Shown one piece after another: positions 16,811 through 25,708 of a stretch of DNA of 64,000 bases. The notes under the pieces are model-generated. The model saw nothing but the letters and a program-made list of their open reading frames with translations, did not search any database and was not told where the DNA came from. Made by a program: the position numbers and the translations under genes. Origin of the DNA: an uncultured Chloroflexus sp. (lineage in GTDB: Bacteria; Chloroflexota; Chloroflexia; Chloroflexales; Chloroflexaceae); assembly GCF_937129525.1 (NCBI RefSeq), contig NZ_CAKZNK010000095.1, positions 1 through 64,000 of the forward strand. Reading direction: 5' to 3'. Each line of letters begins with the position of its first letter. Within the stretch, counting starts at the first letter, position 1.

Positions 16811-16840
16811 TTGACGCCTGATAACAACTTTTATTATAAT
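16811..16840 (+). promoter_or_regulatory. Promoter of the tctCBA operon
   Basis: TTGACG (16811-16816), 18 bp spacer, TATAAT (16835-16840). The spacer holds TGATAACAAC (16819-16828), whose exact inverse GTTGTTATCA lies upstream at 16725-16734. Confidence 0.7.
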
Positions 16841-16903
16841 CCGCAGTAACATTCCCAAAAAGCACCGGAACAGTTCCAGCACCCGAGAAGGAAAGGAACC
16901 GCA

Positions 16904-17885
16904 ATGAGGCAAGTATTCTCGCTTGTTCTGCTGTTTGTCATGGCACTCAGCGCATGTGGGAATTCAGAGTGCGACAACCTCGACCACTGTTGAATACCCA
17001 ACACAGCCGATCAACATCATGGCCCCGGCTTCACCCGGTGGCGGTTGGGATAGCACAGCTCGCGCAATGCAGACTGCTCTGGCAGCAACCACCAATCAGA
17101 CTGTCCAGGTCTACAACGTCAGTGGCGCCGGTGGCACGATTGGTCTGGCTCAATTTGTGAATGAAGCGAAGGGCAAGCCGCATGAACTCATGGTCGGTGG
17201 CCTGGTAATGGTTGGAGCCATTCAGACCAACAAAGCGCCGGTCAATCTGTCGCAGGTCACGCCCCTCGCCCTGCTCACAGCCGAAGCCGAAGCTATTGTC
17301 GTGCCTGCCGATTCGAAATATCAGACCATGCAGGAGCTGATCGAAGACTTCAAGGCCAACCCGACAGCCATAAGCTGGGGAGGCGGTTCGGCTGGCGGCA
17401 CCGATCACATTTTGGTCGGCTTGATCGCCAAAGCGGTTGGCGTTTCACCGGCGCAGATCAATTACATTGCCTATTCTGGCGGCGGTGAAGCAACGGCAGC
17501 GATCCTCTCCGGCGCAGTGACGGCAGGCGTATCGGGAGTGTCTGAGTTCGCCGAACAGGTCGCCGCCGGCACGATGCGGATGCTGGCCGTTTCGAGTGAA
17601 CAACCGATTGAAGGGGTAAATGCGCCAACCCTCAAAGAGGCCGGCATTGATGTCGCCTTGATGAACTGGCGCGCCGTCTTCGGAGCGCCTGATCTGACTG
17701 CTGAACAGCGCGCTGCGGTTATTGCCGCGCTTGAGAAAATGCATGCCAGCAAAGAATGGCAGGATGCGCTGGCGAAAAATGGCTGGACCGACTACTTCCG
17801 AGCAGGCGATGAATTCAGCGCCTTCCTCAATAATGAGATTACTCGCATTGAGGCGGTGTTGCGTGATCTCGGATTGATCCAATGA
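16904..17885 (+). pseudogene. tctC: TctC-family solute-binding lipoprotein, frameshifted near the lipobox
   Basis: Tripartite tricarboxylate transporter binding protein of the Bug/TctC family. Translation from the ATG at 16904, which has AAGGAAAGGA upstream, gives a lipoprotein signal MRQVFSLVLLFVMALSAC ending in a lipobox, then stops after 29 codons. The mature protein (IMAPASPGGGWDSTARAMQ... to DLGLIQ) is in another frame and opens just after it. Removing one G from the GGG at 16958-16960 joins the frames cleanly. Either a real frameshift or a sequencing error. The body is intact for about 300 residues with the family SGGGEATAAILSGAV segment. The stop overlaps tctB by ATGA. Confidence 0.8.
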
Positions 17886-18373
17886 ACGCGGAAACTCGGG
17901 CACTTCTCTGGCTGAGGCTCACAGCGTTAGCCGTGATCGGTTTGGGTGGGGTTATCCTCACCCAAACCTCACAAATCGGCGAAAATCTCGGATATACGAT
18001 CATTGGACCGCGATTCTTCCCAACACTGGTCGGGATTGGGTTTCTGATTCTGGGTGGTCTGCTATTTCTTCGCCTTACCATGTTTCCCGATCAGACCTTG
18101 ATCGACGAGGTGGTCGCTGAAGAACGCATGATCGATTGGCTGATGACCGCTACTGTACTGGCATTGCTGGTCGTGTATGCTGCCCTGTTAGAATCACTCG
18201 GCTATGTGCTTGCGACAACTATCTTTTTCGCGCTGAACAGTCGTGTGCTGGGAAGCCGACGCCTCCGCCGCGACGTTCTGATCGGTTTTGCAATTGGCAT
18301 CGCTGTCTATCTTTTCTTTACCCGCCTCCTCGGTGTTCGCCTCCCCGCTGGTCTGTTGAGCGGTCTGTTATAG
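17882..18373 (+). CDS. tctB: TctB-family small membrane subunit
   Basis: A 163-residue protein with four predicted membrane helices and the typical early [18 protein letters not shown] segment of TctB. It is the small subunit of a tripartite tricarboxylate transporter, working with TctA and the binding protein. It overlaps the binding-protein gene by 4 bases (ATGA) and lies 10 bases before tctA. Sequence conservation in this family is low, so context supports the call. Confidence 0.88.
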   Translation: MNAETRALLWLRLTALAVIGLGGVILTQTSQIGENLGYTIIGPRFFPTLVGIGFLILGGLLFLRLTMFPDQTLIDEVVAEERMIDWLMTATVLALLVVYAALLESLGYVLATTIFFALNSRVLGSRRLRRDVLIGFAIGIAVYLFFTRLLGVRLPAGLLSGLL

Positions 18374-18383
18374 GAATATCGTC

Positions 18384-19922
18384 GTGGAAGTATTCCAGCA
18401 ATTATTGATCGGCTTCAGTCATGCGCTCACCCCGCAGTACCTGCTGTTAGCCGCTATCGGCGTCACTATCGGCACAGCCGTCGGTGTTCTGCCCGGAATC
18501 GGGCCGGCGCTCACCGTCGCCCTCTTGCTGCCACTGACGTACAACTTCGACCCGACCGGCGCATTGATCATGTTCGCCGGCATCTACTATGGCGGTATGT
18601 ACGGCGGTTCTACCACCTCGATCCTGCTCAACACGCCGGGTGAGTCGGCATCAGTGGCAACAACCCTGGAAGGATTCGCGATGGCGACTTCAGGCCGGGC
18701 CGGCGCTGCCCTGGCTACCGCAGCCATCGGATCGTTCGTTGCTGGAACACTCTCTACCCTTTTGCTCACCTTTACCGCGCCGTGGCTGGCCAGAGCTGCG
18801 CTACTCTTCCAACCCGCCGACTATTTCGCGCTGACAGTGTTAGCCTTTGTGAGTGTGACCGCACTGGTCGGTTCATCGCTCTTGCGCGGGATGATCAGCC
18901 TCTTCATCGGTCTCTTCTTCGGCCTGATCGGAATCGACGTGCTTTCGGGGCAAGTGCGATACACATTCGGCGTGGTTGAGTTGCTCGACGGGATCGATGT
19001 GGTCGTCGTTGCCGTCGGTCTGTTTGCAGTTGGTGAAGCGCTCTTCGTGGCCTCACAATTCCGCCAGCGCCGGGAAGAGGTGCTCGCCGTTCGTTCTCGA
19101 ATCGGAATGAACCGCGAGGAGTGGCGACGCTCGTGGCCGGCATGGTTGCGTGGCGCCTTGATCGGATTTCCTCTTGGCGCCTTGCCCGCCGGTGGCGCAG
19201 AAATCCCGACCTTTCTCAGCTACACCCTGGAGAAGCGACTCTCAAAACATCCCGATGAATGGGGGCGTGGCGCTATCGAGGGTGTAGCCGGGCCAGAAGC
19301 GGCCAACAATGCCGCTTTTTCCGGCGTTTTGGTGCCCCTCCTGACCCTCGGATTACCAACCTCGGCAACCGCAGCGATTTTGCTCGCCGCTTTCCAAATC
19401 TACAATCTCCAACCCGGACCGCTCCTGTTTCAAAAAGCGCCGGATTTGGTGTGGACGCTGATTGCCAGTCTGTACGTTGGCAATGTTATGCTCTTGATCT
19501 TGAATCTGCCGCTCATCCGCATCTGGATCAAGATTCTTACCATCCCGCGCTCGCTGCTCTACAGTGGCATCCTCGTGTTCGGCACGCTTGGCGTCTACAG
19601 TATGTCCAACAGCTTTATCGATGTCCTCTTGATGTACGGCATCGGCGTCATCGGTTTCTTTATGCGACGGTTTCGCATACCGATCGGGCCGGCCATCCTC
19701 GGCCTGATCCTGATGCCACTGGCCGAAGCGCACTTTCGGCGGGCACTGGCTATCAGTCAAGGCGATCTCAGCGTCTTCGTCACCCGTCCCATTGCGCTGA
19801 GTCTCCTGCTTGCCACTCTGGTAGCGATCATCTTGCCCTACCTGCCAGTGTTGATCAACCGACTCACCGGCAAGCGAACGCCTGCCGGTCGTCTGGTTTT
19901 TGGGCAAGGTGAAGAGGATTGA
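18384..19922 (+). CDS. tctA: TctA-family large permease subunit
   Basis: A 512-residue permease with about 11-12 helices, the large subunit of a tripartite tricarboxylate transporter. The family signatures [20 protein letters not shown] (about 34-53) and [20 protein letters not shown] are intact, and the second half has the matching [16 protein letters not shown] loop. GTG at 18384 is the start, with TAGGA upstream; other starts would lose the first helix. The family moves citrate, glutarate or other carboxylates driven by ion gradients; the substrate here is not known. No TctDE two-component genes are nearby. Confidence 0.92.
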   Translation: MEVFQQLLIGFSHALTPQYLLLAAIGVTIGTAVGVLPGIGPALTVALLLPLTYNFDPTGALIMFAGIYYGGMYGGSTTSILLNTPGESASVATTLEGFAMATSGRAGAALATAAIGSFVAGTLSTLLLTFTAPWLARAALLFQPADYFALTVLAFVSVTALVGSSLLRGMISLFIGLFFGLIGIDVLSGQVRYTFGVVELLDGIDVVVVAVGLFAVGEALFVASQFRQRREEVLAVRSRIGMNREEWRRSWPAWLRGALIGFPLGALPAGGAEIPTFLSYTLEKRLSKHPDEWGRGAIEGVAGPEAANNAAFSGVLVPLLTLGLPTSATAAILLAAFQIYNLQPGPLLFQKAPDLVWTLIASLYVGNVMLLILNLPLIRIWIKILTIPRSLLYSGILVFGTLGVYSMSNSFIDVLLMYGIGVIGFFMRRFRIPIGPAILGLILMPLAEAHFRRALAISQGDLSVFVTRPIALSLLLATLVAIILPYLPVLINRLTGKRTPAGRLVFGQGEED

Positions 19923-19946
19923 GCAGCTTCTGTAAAGGCAACTCCT

Positions 19947-19991
19947 CATTCACCTCAGTTCCGGCCAGGCCGGGCAACGCGATGGTGAATG
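19947..19991. terminator. Nested inverted repeats between convergent tctA and ppc
   Basis: CATTCACC (19947-19954) pairs with GGTGAATG (19984-19991), enclosing CCGGCC-A-GGCCGG (19961-19973). It sits between two convergent stops and probably acts as a bidirectional end, though U-tracts are weak. Confidence 0.45.
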
Positions 19992-19997
19992 CGGCTC

Positions 19998-22730
19998 TCA
20001 CCCTGTTGTGCGCAAACCGGCTGCAATTGCATTCACCAGCAAGAGCAGATCGGTCAGGGTCTCTTCAGCAGCCGGATCATGAGCGGCCCGCTGCGCTCGC
20101 CATTGGCGTAAGAGCGCAATCTGGCGCTGATGCAGCGGCGCCAGTCCGATCTGCCGCCGGGCCAGTGTGGCCGCAATCTGGGGCCGACGTTGGGCAATCG
20201 GCATGCCGAAGATGGCGCTCAATGCCGCTTCGGTACGCGCAAACTCGGCGTCGATCAGCTCAAGGAACTGCTGCCGCAGCGCCTCATCTTCGACCAGTCC
20301 GGCATAGGCATGCATCGTTTCGCGGTGCGCCGTTTGAATACTGGTGCTCACATTAGCCAGCAGATAACGCAACAATGGCCAGTTCCACTGCTCGGCGCGC
20401 ACTTGTTCCCAGGCTGCGGGATCGGTCTGCTGTAAAGCGCTCAGAGCGTAACCAACTCCATACCAGCCGGGTAAATAGAAGCGAGCCTGATTCCAGCTAA
20501 AGACCCAGGGAATTGCCCGCAGATCGGCCAGCGTGGCCTGACCGGTGCGCCGGGCGGGCCGGGAGCCAATGCGACTCTGCTCGATGACATCAATCGGCGT
20601 AGCCTGCCGGAAGAAGGTCAGGAAGCCATCGCGTTCGATCAGATCGCGATAGGCAGCCTGCGCCTGTCGCGCCAACCAGTCCATTACCGGCTCGAGCGGA
20701 TGTTGCTCAACCGCTTGACGCCGTTGCCGCAACGTATGGACGGTCGTGCCGGCCAGCAGCAACTCTAGATTGTAAGCTGCGGTCAACCGATTAGCATACT
20801 TTTGCGCGATCACTTCACCCTGTTCAGTCAGCCGCAAATCGCCATTCAACGTGCCCGGCGGTAACATCGCGATGAAGCGATTGGTTGGCCCGGCGCCGCG
20901 ACTGATCGTCCCCCCGCGACCATGGAAGAAGCGAATGCGCACCCCGCGCTCGCGCCCCACCTCTGTCATCGCGCGCTGCGCCCGGTAGAGCGCCCACTGA
21001 CTGGCCAGAATGCCACCATCTTTGTTACTATCGCTATAGCCGATCATGACCTGCTGCACCAGTTCGCCACCGTTGGCCTGGGCACGCAGACTGCGTTGCG
21101 TTACCGGATGATCGAGGATGTCGGCTAAAATCTGGGGACTATGTTCGAGATCGTCAATTGTCTCAAACAGAGGCACAACCGGCAAACGACACACCAATCC
21201 TTCAGGAGTAGCATAAGCCAGCCCCGCTTCACGGGCCAGCAAATACACAACCAGGACATCAGTAACATCGCGGGTCATACTGATGATGAGCGGGCCAAGC
21301 CCGGCCAGCCCGTGGCGCGCAATGTGGGCCACCAATACCCGATAACAACTGACGACTGCTGTCGCTTCCGGGCCAAGTGGTGTGTCGGGATGAGCAAAGG
21401 GACGTGGCGAGGCGACTTCGCGTTCGAGCAACGCCAGTCGTTTTGCCGGATCGGGACTGAACAGATCATCGGCAGGCAAGCCGGCAGCCATTAACAACTG
21501 CGCCAGCGCGCGATCGTGGAACTGGCTGTTCTGGCGAATGTCGAGCGTGGCCAGGTGAAACCCAAAAGTCTGCACCAACTGGATCAGCGGTCGGACCTCG
21601 GCATCGACTAGTCGTTCAGCGCCGATTGCGCGGAGATAACCGGCAAACTCGCGCAAATCACGCAACAGCTCATCGGCCTGACGATAACGGCCAGGCTCAT
21701 CTACAAGCCGCGCGGCCTCTGCCGGAGCGTCATCAATTGGCAGTCGGGCCAGCATCAGATTGAGCGCCTGTCGCCAGGGCTCGTTGGGATTGCGGGCAAT
21801 TGCCCGCGCGCCGCGTTCACCCAACCCGTCAGCCAGTCGTTGAATAAGCGTGGTCAATCCCTCCGGCGTCGGTGTCAGCCGATCGGAGATGCTTAGATGA
21901 CGGGCGGCCAGTCGAAGCCGGCGACGGATCAGGCGCAACGCTTGCAAGCGCAATTCCTGGAGGGTCTGGGCAGTAATGTCGGCGGTGACCAGCGGATGAC
22001 CATCGCGATCACCCCCCACCCACGAACCGAAACTGAGTCGCGGCCAGTGTTCGGAAAGTAGCGCCAGATCAAACCCGTTTGCCTGCCAGGCGTAGCGTAA
22101 CTGATTATCGAGCACCGGCAATACATCAGGAAAGACGTTAACCAGGTAGTGCAGAACATTCCGCACTTCCGAGGGCACATCTGGTTTGCTGAGAAAAATG
22201 TCACCGGTGCGCCACAAACGTTCGAGCAGTGTCACAATCTCGGCTTCGATCTCAGCCTGCTCTGCCGGTGACCAGCGTTGACTCTCGCGCCGAACCAGCA
22301 ACAAGTACAGCTCACGATAGTGTTCGAGAACGGTTGCTCGTTTCGCTTCAGTCGGATGCGCAGTCAAGACCGGCTCAACCCGGATGTCCGGCAGTGCTGT
22401 CGCGATCTCTTCCGCAGTCCAACCGGCCTGTTGCAGTTTGATCAAGGTATCACGCCAACGCCCCGACTCGGGTGGCAAATCGGGGTCACGATCTGCAATA
22501 CGGCGCTGCTGAACTGCGGCGTTCTCTTCGGCAATGTTCAACAATTGGAACGCGATCACCAGCGCCTGCGCCAACGCGCGGGTTGGCACGCTGGTTTCCT
22601 GGCTGGTCGTTGATCCCCACGGCAGCACTGCTGCCACTTCCTCAGTTGCCACCTTTCGCAACACCGACCGAAAACAGTCTAGCAAGAATCCAAAATCGAT
22701 ATCGACTTTCGCCTGATCTAGTGGTTGCAT
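19998..22730 (-). CDS. ppc: Phosphoenolpyruvate carboxylase
   Basis: A 910-residue PEP carboxylase forming oxaloacetate from PEP and bicarbonate. Catalytic motifs: VLTAHPTEAKR with His125, GYSDSNKDGGILAS, and the mobile loop FHGRGGTISRGAGPTNRF. The loop departs from the usual GRGGTVGRGGGP, as in some deep-branching enzymes. GAGGTGA lies 7 nt before the ATG. Its role would be anaplerosis, linked to autotrophic or mixotrophic carbon flow together with isocitrate lyase. The heptamer repeat at 22816-22897 lies 85 bp upstream of the start and could influence expression. Confidence 0.95.
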   Translation of the reverse strand: MQPLDQAKVDIDFGFLLDCFRSVLRKVATEEVAAVLPWGSTTSQETSVPTRALAQALVIAFQLLNIAEENAAVQQRRIADRDPDLPPESGRWRDTLIKLQQAGWTAEEIATALPDIRVEPVLTAHPTEAKRATVLEHYRELYLLLVRRESQRWSPAEQAEIEAEIVTLLERLWRTGDIFLSKPDVPSEVRNVLHYLVNVFPDVLPVLDNQLRYAWQANGFDLALLSEHWPRLSFGSWVGGDRDGHPLVTADITAQTLQELRLQALRLIRRRLRLAARHLSISDRLTPTPEGLTTLIQRLADGLGERGARAIARNPNEPWRQALNLMLARLPIDDAPAEAARLVDEPGRYRQADELLRDLREFAGYLRAIGAERLVDAEVRPLIQLVQTFGFHLATLDIRQNSQFHDRALAQLLMAAGLPADDLFSPDPAKRLALLEREVASPRPFAHPDTPLGPEATAVVSCYRVLVAHIARHGLAGLGPLIISMTRDVTDVLVVYLLAREAGLAYATPEGLVCRLPVVPLFETIDDLEHSPQILADILDHPVTQRSLRAQANGGELVQQVMIGYSDSNKDGGILASQWALYRAQRAMTEVGRERGVRIRFFHGRGGTISRGAGPTNRFIAMLPPGTLNGDLRLTEQGEVIAQKYANRLTAAYNLELLLAGTTVHTLRQRRQAVEQHPLEPVMDWLARQAQAAYRDLIERDGFLTFFRQATPIDVIEQSRIGSRPARRTGQATLADLRAIPWVFSWNQARFYLPGWYGVGYALSALQQTDPAAWEQVRAEQWNWPLLRYLLANVSTSIQTAHRETMHAYAGLVEDEALRQQFLELIDAEFARTEAALSAIFGMPIAQRRPQIAATLARRQIGLAPLHQRQIALLRQWRAQRAAHDPAAEETLTDLLLLVNAIAAGLRTTG

Positions 22731-22815
22731 CTATCTTCACCTCTGCTGGCTTTACGGTAGGAGTGGCAAGTGCGGATCTTGCTGACACAACTCCCAGGTA
22801 TCATACCATAGAGGC

Positions 22816-22897
22816 GATAGCCGATAGCCGATAGCCGATAGCCGATAGCCGATAGCCGATAGCCGATAGCCGATAGCCGATAGCCGATAGCCGATAG
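22816..22897. repeat. Heptanucleotide tandem repeat, (GATAGCC)11.7
   Basis: Eleven perfect copies of GATAGCC plus a final GATAG run without interruption upstream of ppc. The unit is seven bases, so any frame through it cycles every three units; it is not in a gene. Copy number is likely variable. It is not a CRISPR array, since there are no spacers. Confidence 0.95.
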
Positions 22898-22924
22898 GCG
22901 CTCTACGTAATCTGTGATCTCTTT

Positions 22925-22965
22925 CGCGAAAAGGGAGAGACGTTGCAATGCAACGTCTCTCCCTT
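22925..22965 (-). terminator. Intrinsic terminator of the Kelch-protein operon
   Basis: A perfect 16-bp stem (AAGGGAGAGACGTTGC with its inverse, loop AAT) spans 22931-22965. Read on the minus strand it is followed by TTCGCGAAAG, and lies 32 bp after the stop at 22998. Confidence 0.75.
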
Positions 22966-22997
22966 CCTCTAGAGGGTAAGTCGCAAGGTAAAGTCGG

Positions 22998-25604
22998 TCA
23001 GCGATAAATCACCGGGACATAGACATTAATGCCTGACGATGGCGGCAAAATCTCGATTGTCCGAATAATCCCATTGGGTGGCGAAATGTTTTCGCCGCGG
23101 TTATTGCTGCGCCCCTGGGCATCTTCACCGGTAAAGGTGGTATAGTCAACCACAATACCGATGTCATATATTCCCGGCTCGGCAAAGATTTGACTCCAGT
23201 TTGCAGGGCCGGTCGTTTGCGCATCCAGCCAATCGCTAAGACTCACAGTATATGTCGCGCCAGCTCCCATTGCGCTCTTAGGCACCTGGGCTGAAACTGT
23301 TGCGCATTCCGGCAATGCAGTATTTGAGGCATTTGGATCAGGCGGCGGCACTGCCGTCAACGCCGGCGTTGACGGGTTGCTTCGGCGAGCGATGCACAAA
23401 TCGACAAAGAAACCACCGTCGCCAGTCGCCGCCACAACACTGCGCGTTGCTGCGAGGCTATTGTTGCGCAGATTGCGCAGAGTCAGGACAATATTGCTAA
23501 ACTGACCGTTCACCGTCTGCACATTGAAGGTATCGATCAAAATATCGGGGCGCGCCGCCACCACCTTCTCAACGGCGAAGTAGTACAGTTTCGGCGAGAT
23601 GGTGCGATTGCCAGGATCTTGAATCAAGCGAGCCCGAAATTGCATACAGGTAGCCTGAATTTCCTCATCGGGAAAGGCCGTAATCAAGCGCACAGTGTTC
23701 TCGCCATTGATTGATCGCAATGCCGAACCTGGATCGCCATCGAGGATACGCCAGCGCGAGGGATTGGTCGAGGCGGTTGAAGGGTTGAAATCGCTTTCGC
23801 GACAGGTGCCACTCGTCACCACTGCCCGGAACTGAACTTCAATATCAGCATCGGGATTGGTGGCCGGACGCTCAATACTGGTCAACCACTTCAACGCCAG
23901 CAGACGGGAAGTCTCACCTTCGGTTAACACGCTAAATGGCTGCGAGTAATACCATCCTTCCGGCGCGCGGACTGCGCTGGTCGTTTCGTTAGCCCCACCC
24001 ACACCACCGACAAAAATTGTCGATTGGGGCTGATTACTCTCATTAGAACCACCTGCAACGAAGATCCAGGCCGCGTTGACAGAGCTTGTGCTGCCTGCCG
24101 GCGGCACAGCCGGCACCAATGCCACGGAAGCATTGAGGCGTCGGTTTGGTTGCGGCAACACGTAGTCGTTCGTTTCGTCAGTGCCGACAAAATAGGTGTT
24201 GCTTTCGGTCAAGTCCTCCAGCAAAAACGAATCATCGTGGATCGACACCGGAATTGTAGCCGTTGCGCCACTGGCTCCCGGCGATCCGGTGGATGTGGAA
24301 CCGGTCACGTAGTAGAGTCGGTTGTTGAAGCTCAAGCCGGTGACTCCCTGCCGACCCTGAATACTGATCGACTGCGCTCCCCCACCGCTCGTCTTGGCAA
24401 CCTGGTTCGTCCAGGTCAATGCGCCCGTATCGGGGTTGACATCTGCCCGCCACACTGCCGTATTGAGAGTCGAGCAATTGATGGCAGTGCAGCCGCCTAA
24501 CAGGAAAATAGCGTCTTTCTGCACCGGCACGCCACTTTCGACCCGGGTTGCCCGCGTAGCGATAGCTGTGCCTGAATGCAGCCCAAATGGCAAATCGTTC
24601 AGGCGTTTCCAGACTGTAGGCGGATTGGGATTGGTCGGATTGTCTGGATTCACCAGATTCCCGTTTGCGGCAACCTGAGTGTAAAAGACGAAGGGGTAGA
24701 GGTCTTCTTGTAAGAACTGACCAGGCGCAATACTTAACCCACCGATAACGTAGATAAAATCCTTGCCGGCGTTGGTGCGCACATAGGCAATCTGAACGTT
24801 CTGAACGCCTCGCAGATCGGGCGAATTTGGATTGGTGATGATGTTACCATTATCATCAAGAGTTGGAAATCGCCAGTTATCAGGCGCACTCCAGGCGGTA
24901 ATCAGGCCGCTGCTATTGACCGTTGCCCGTTGCACAACGTTGAGTGAAAAGTCGTAAGTCTGACAATTCTGATCGTAGACGCTCCCACCTACAACAAAGA
25001 TATACCCAAGGTTTGAACCACCGCTATCCGGCACTGCCACTGCCCCGGCTCGCGAACGAGCGTTGAGCAACAGATCACAATCAGGTCCAGGATCAATTCC
25101 TGGTATCTCGAAAGCTTGAAAGAAGGCATTGCCATTTGGATATGGTGTTTCATTCGAGACCAGGGAACCTGAATCCTGGACAACCTCGGCCCGATAGACA
25201 AAACGCGAACGGTTCTCTTCGTTAGCATTCGGACTGGTCGCGCCACCGACGACAAACAGGTAGCGGTCGAGCGCCACCAGCGCAGCATCGCTCAGCGGTT
25301 GCGGCAGGTCAGCGGTTGCGCGCCACTGGTTTCGGTTTAGCGCTCCTACCGGCGCCAGTTCAACCGAGCCAATCTGATCGGGATTGGTCGGCGAAGCGGG
25401 GGAGGCCGCAACCACTGTGCGCTGAAAGACACCGCGCGCAAAATCAGACTGGGTATTGTAGATATACTCCGTAAACCCGGTCTCATCTTCAAGAGCGCGC
25501 GCTGACGAAGGCGGCCAGGCAGACAGGATAAGCCAGAGCGATAACCCGCCGATGACGAGTAGAGTCAGAGGACGATAGCGACGAAGCTGTAGCAATGACA
25601 TCAT
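22998..25604 (-). CDS. Exported Kelch-like beta-propeller protein
   Basis: An 868-residue secreted protein with an N-terminal hydrophobic segment (LTLLVIGGLSLWLILSAWP, roughly 13-31). It has a series of Kelch-like blades marked by YLFVVGG, YIFVVGG, FIYVIGG, AIFLLGG and WIFVAGG, each with the double glycine. The C-terminal part (about 640-868) looks like beta-sandwich or CARDB-type domains and ends in NVYVPVIYR, the short tail style of Chloroflexi surface proteins. GGAGG lies 8 nt before the ATG at 25604. It is the last gene of a Tad-like operon, so a surface or pilus-associated adhesin is inferred. Confidence 0.8.
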   Translation of the reverse strand: MMSLLQLRRYRPLTLLVIGGLSLWLILSAWPPSSARALEDETGFTEYIYNTQSDFARGVFQRTVVAASPASPTNPDQIGSVELAPVGALNRNQWRATADLPQPLSDAALVALDRYLFVVGGATSPNANEENRSRFVYRAEVVQDSGSLVSNETPYPNGNAFFQAFEIPGIDPGPDCDLLLNARSRAGAVAVPDSGGSNLGYIFVVGGSVYDQNCQTYDFSLNVVQRATVNSSGLITAWSAPDNWRFPTLDDNGNIITNPNSPDLRGVQNVQIAYVRTNAGKDFIYVIGGLSIAPGQFLQEDLYPFVFYTQVAANGNLVNPDNPTNPNPPTVWKRLNDLPFGLHSGTAIATRATRVESGVPVQKDAIFLLGGCTAINCSTLNTAVWRADVNPDTGALTWTNQVAKTSGGGAQSISIQGRQGVTGLSFNNRLYYVTGSTSTGSPGASGATATIPVSIHDDSFLLEDLTESNTYFVGTDETNDYVLPQPNRRLNASVALVPAVPPAGSTSSVNAAWIFVAGGSNESNQPQSTIFVGGVGGANETTSAVRAPEGWYYSQPFSVLTEGETSRLLALKWLTSIERPATNPDADIEVQFRAVVTSGTCRESDFNPSTASTNPSRWRILDGDPGSALRSINGENTVRLITAFPDEEIQATCMQFRARLIQDPGNRTISPKLYYFAVEKVVAARPDILIDTFNVQTVNGQFSNIVLTLRNLRNNSLAATRSVVAATGDGGFFVDLCIARRSNPSTPALTAVPPPDPNASNTALPECATVSAQVPKSAMGAGATYTVSLSDWLDAQTTGPANWSQIFAEPGIYDIGIVVDYTTFTGEDAQGRSNNRGENISPPNGIIRTIEILPPSSGINVYVPVIYR

Positions 25605-25655
25605 TACCATAACCTCCCTGGCGGCGATATAGGGCAGCGCAAGTGGTATCGCTGA

Positions 25656-25685
25656 CAAAAACCGGTGCTATACGGGCGGTATAGC
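25656..25685 (-). terminator. Hairpin between tadG-like and Kelch genes
   Basis: GCTATAC-GGGCG-GTATAGC (25667-25685) is perfect; on the minus strand a TTTTTG run follows a few bases later. A partial terminator or attenuator would lower expression of the downstream Kelch gene. Confidence 0.5.
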
Positions 25686-25708
25686 GCCTGCATGCCGTCG
25701 TATTGCGA

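Noticed and set aside
16337-16849. 170-residue open frame in the long intergenic region
   Set aside because: It runs through a strong terminator and the tctCBA promoter, has a low-complexity composition and no ribosome binding site.
22816-22897. Possible CRISPR array
   Set aside because: The units are contiguous 7-mers without spacers, and no cas genes are present.
22718-22948. 76-residue minus-strand frame with a repeated IGYRLSA heptapeptide
   Set aside because: It is only the translation of the GATAGCC heptamer repeat, with no ribosome binding site and no sensible flanks.
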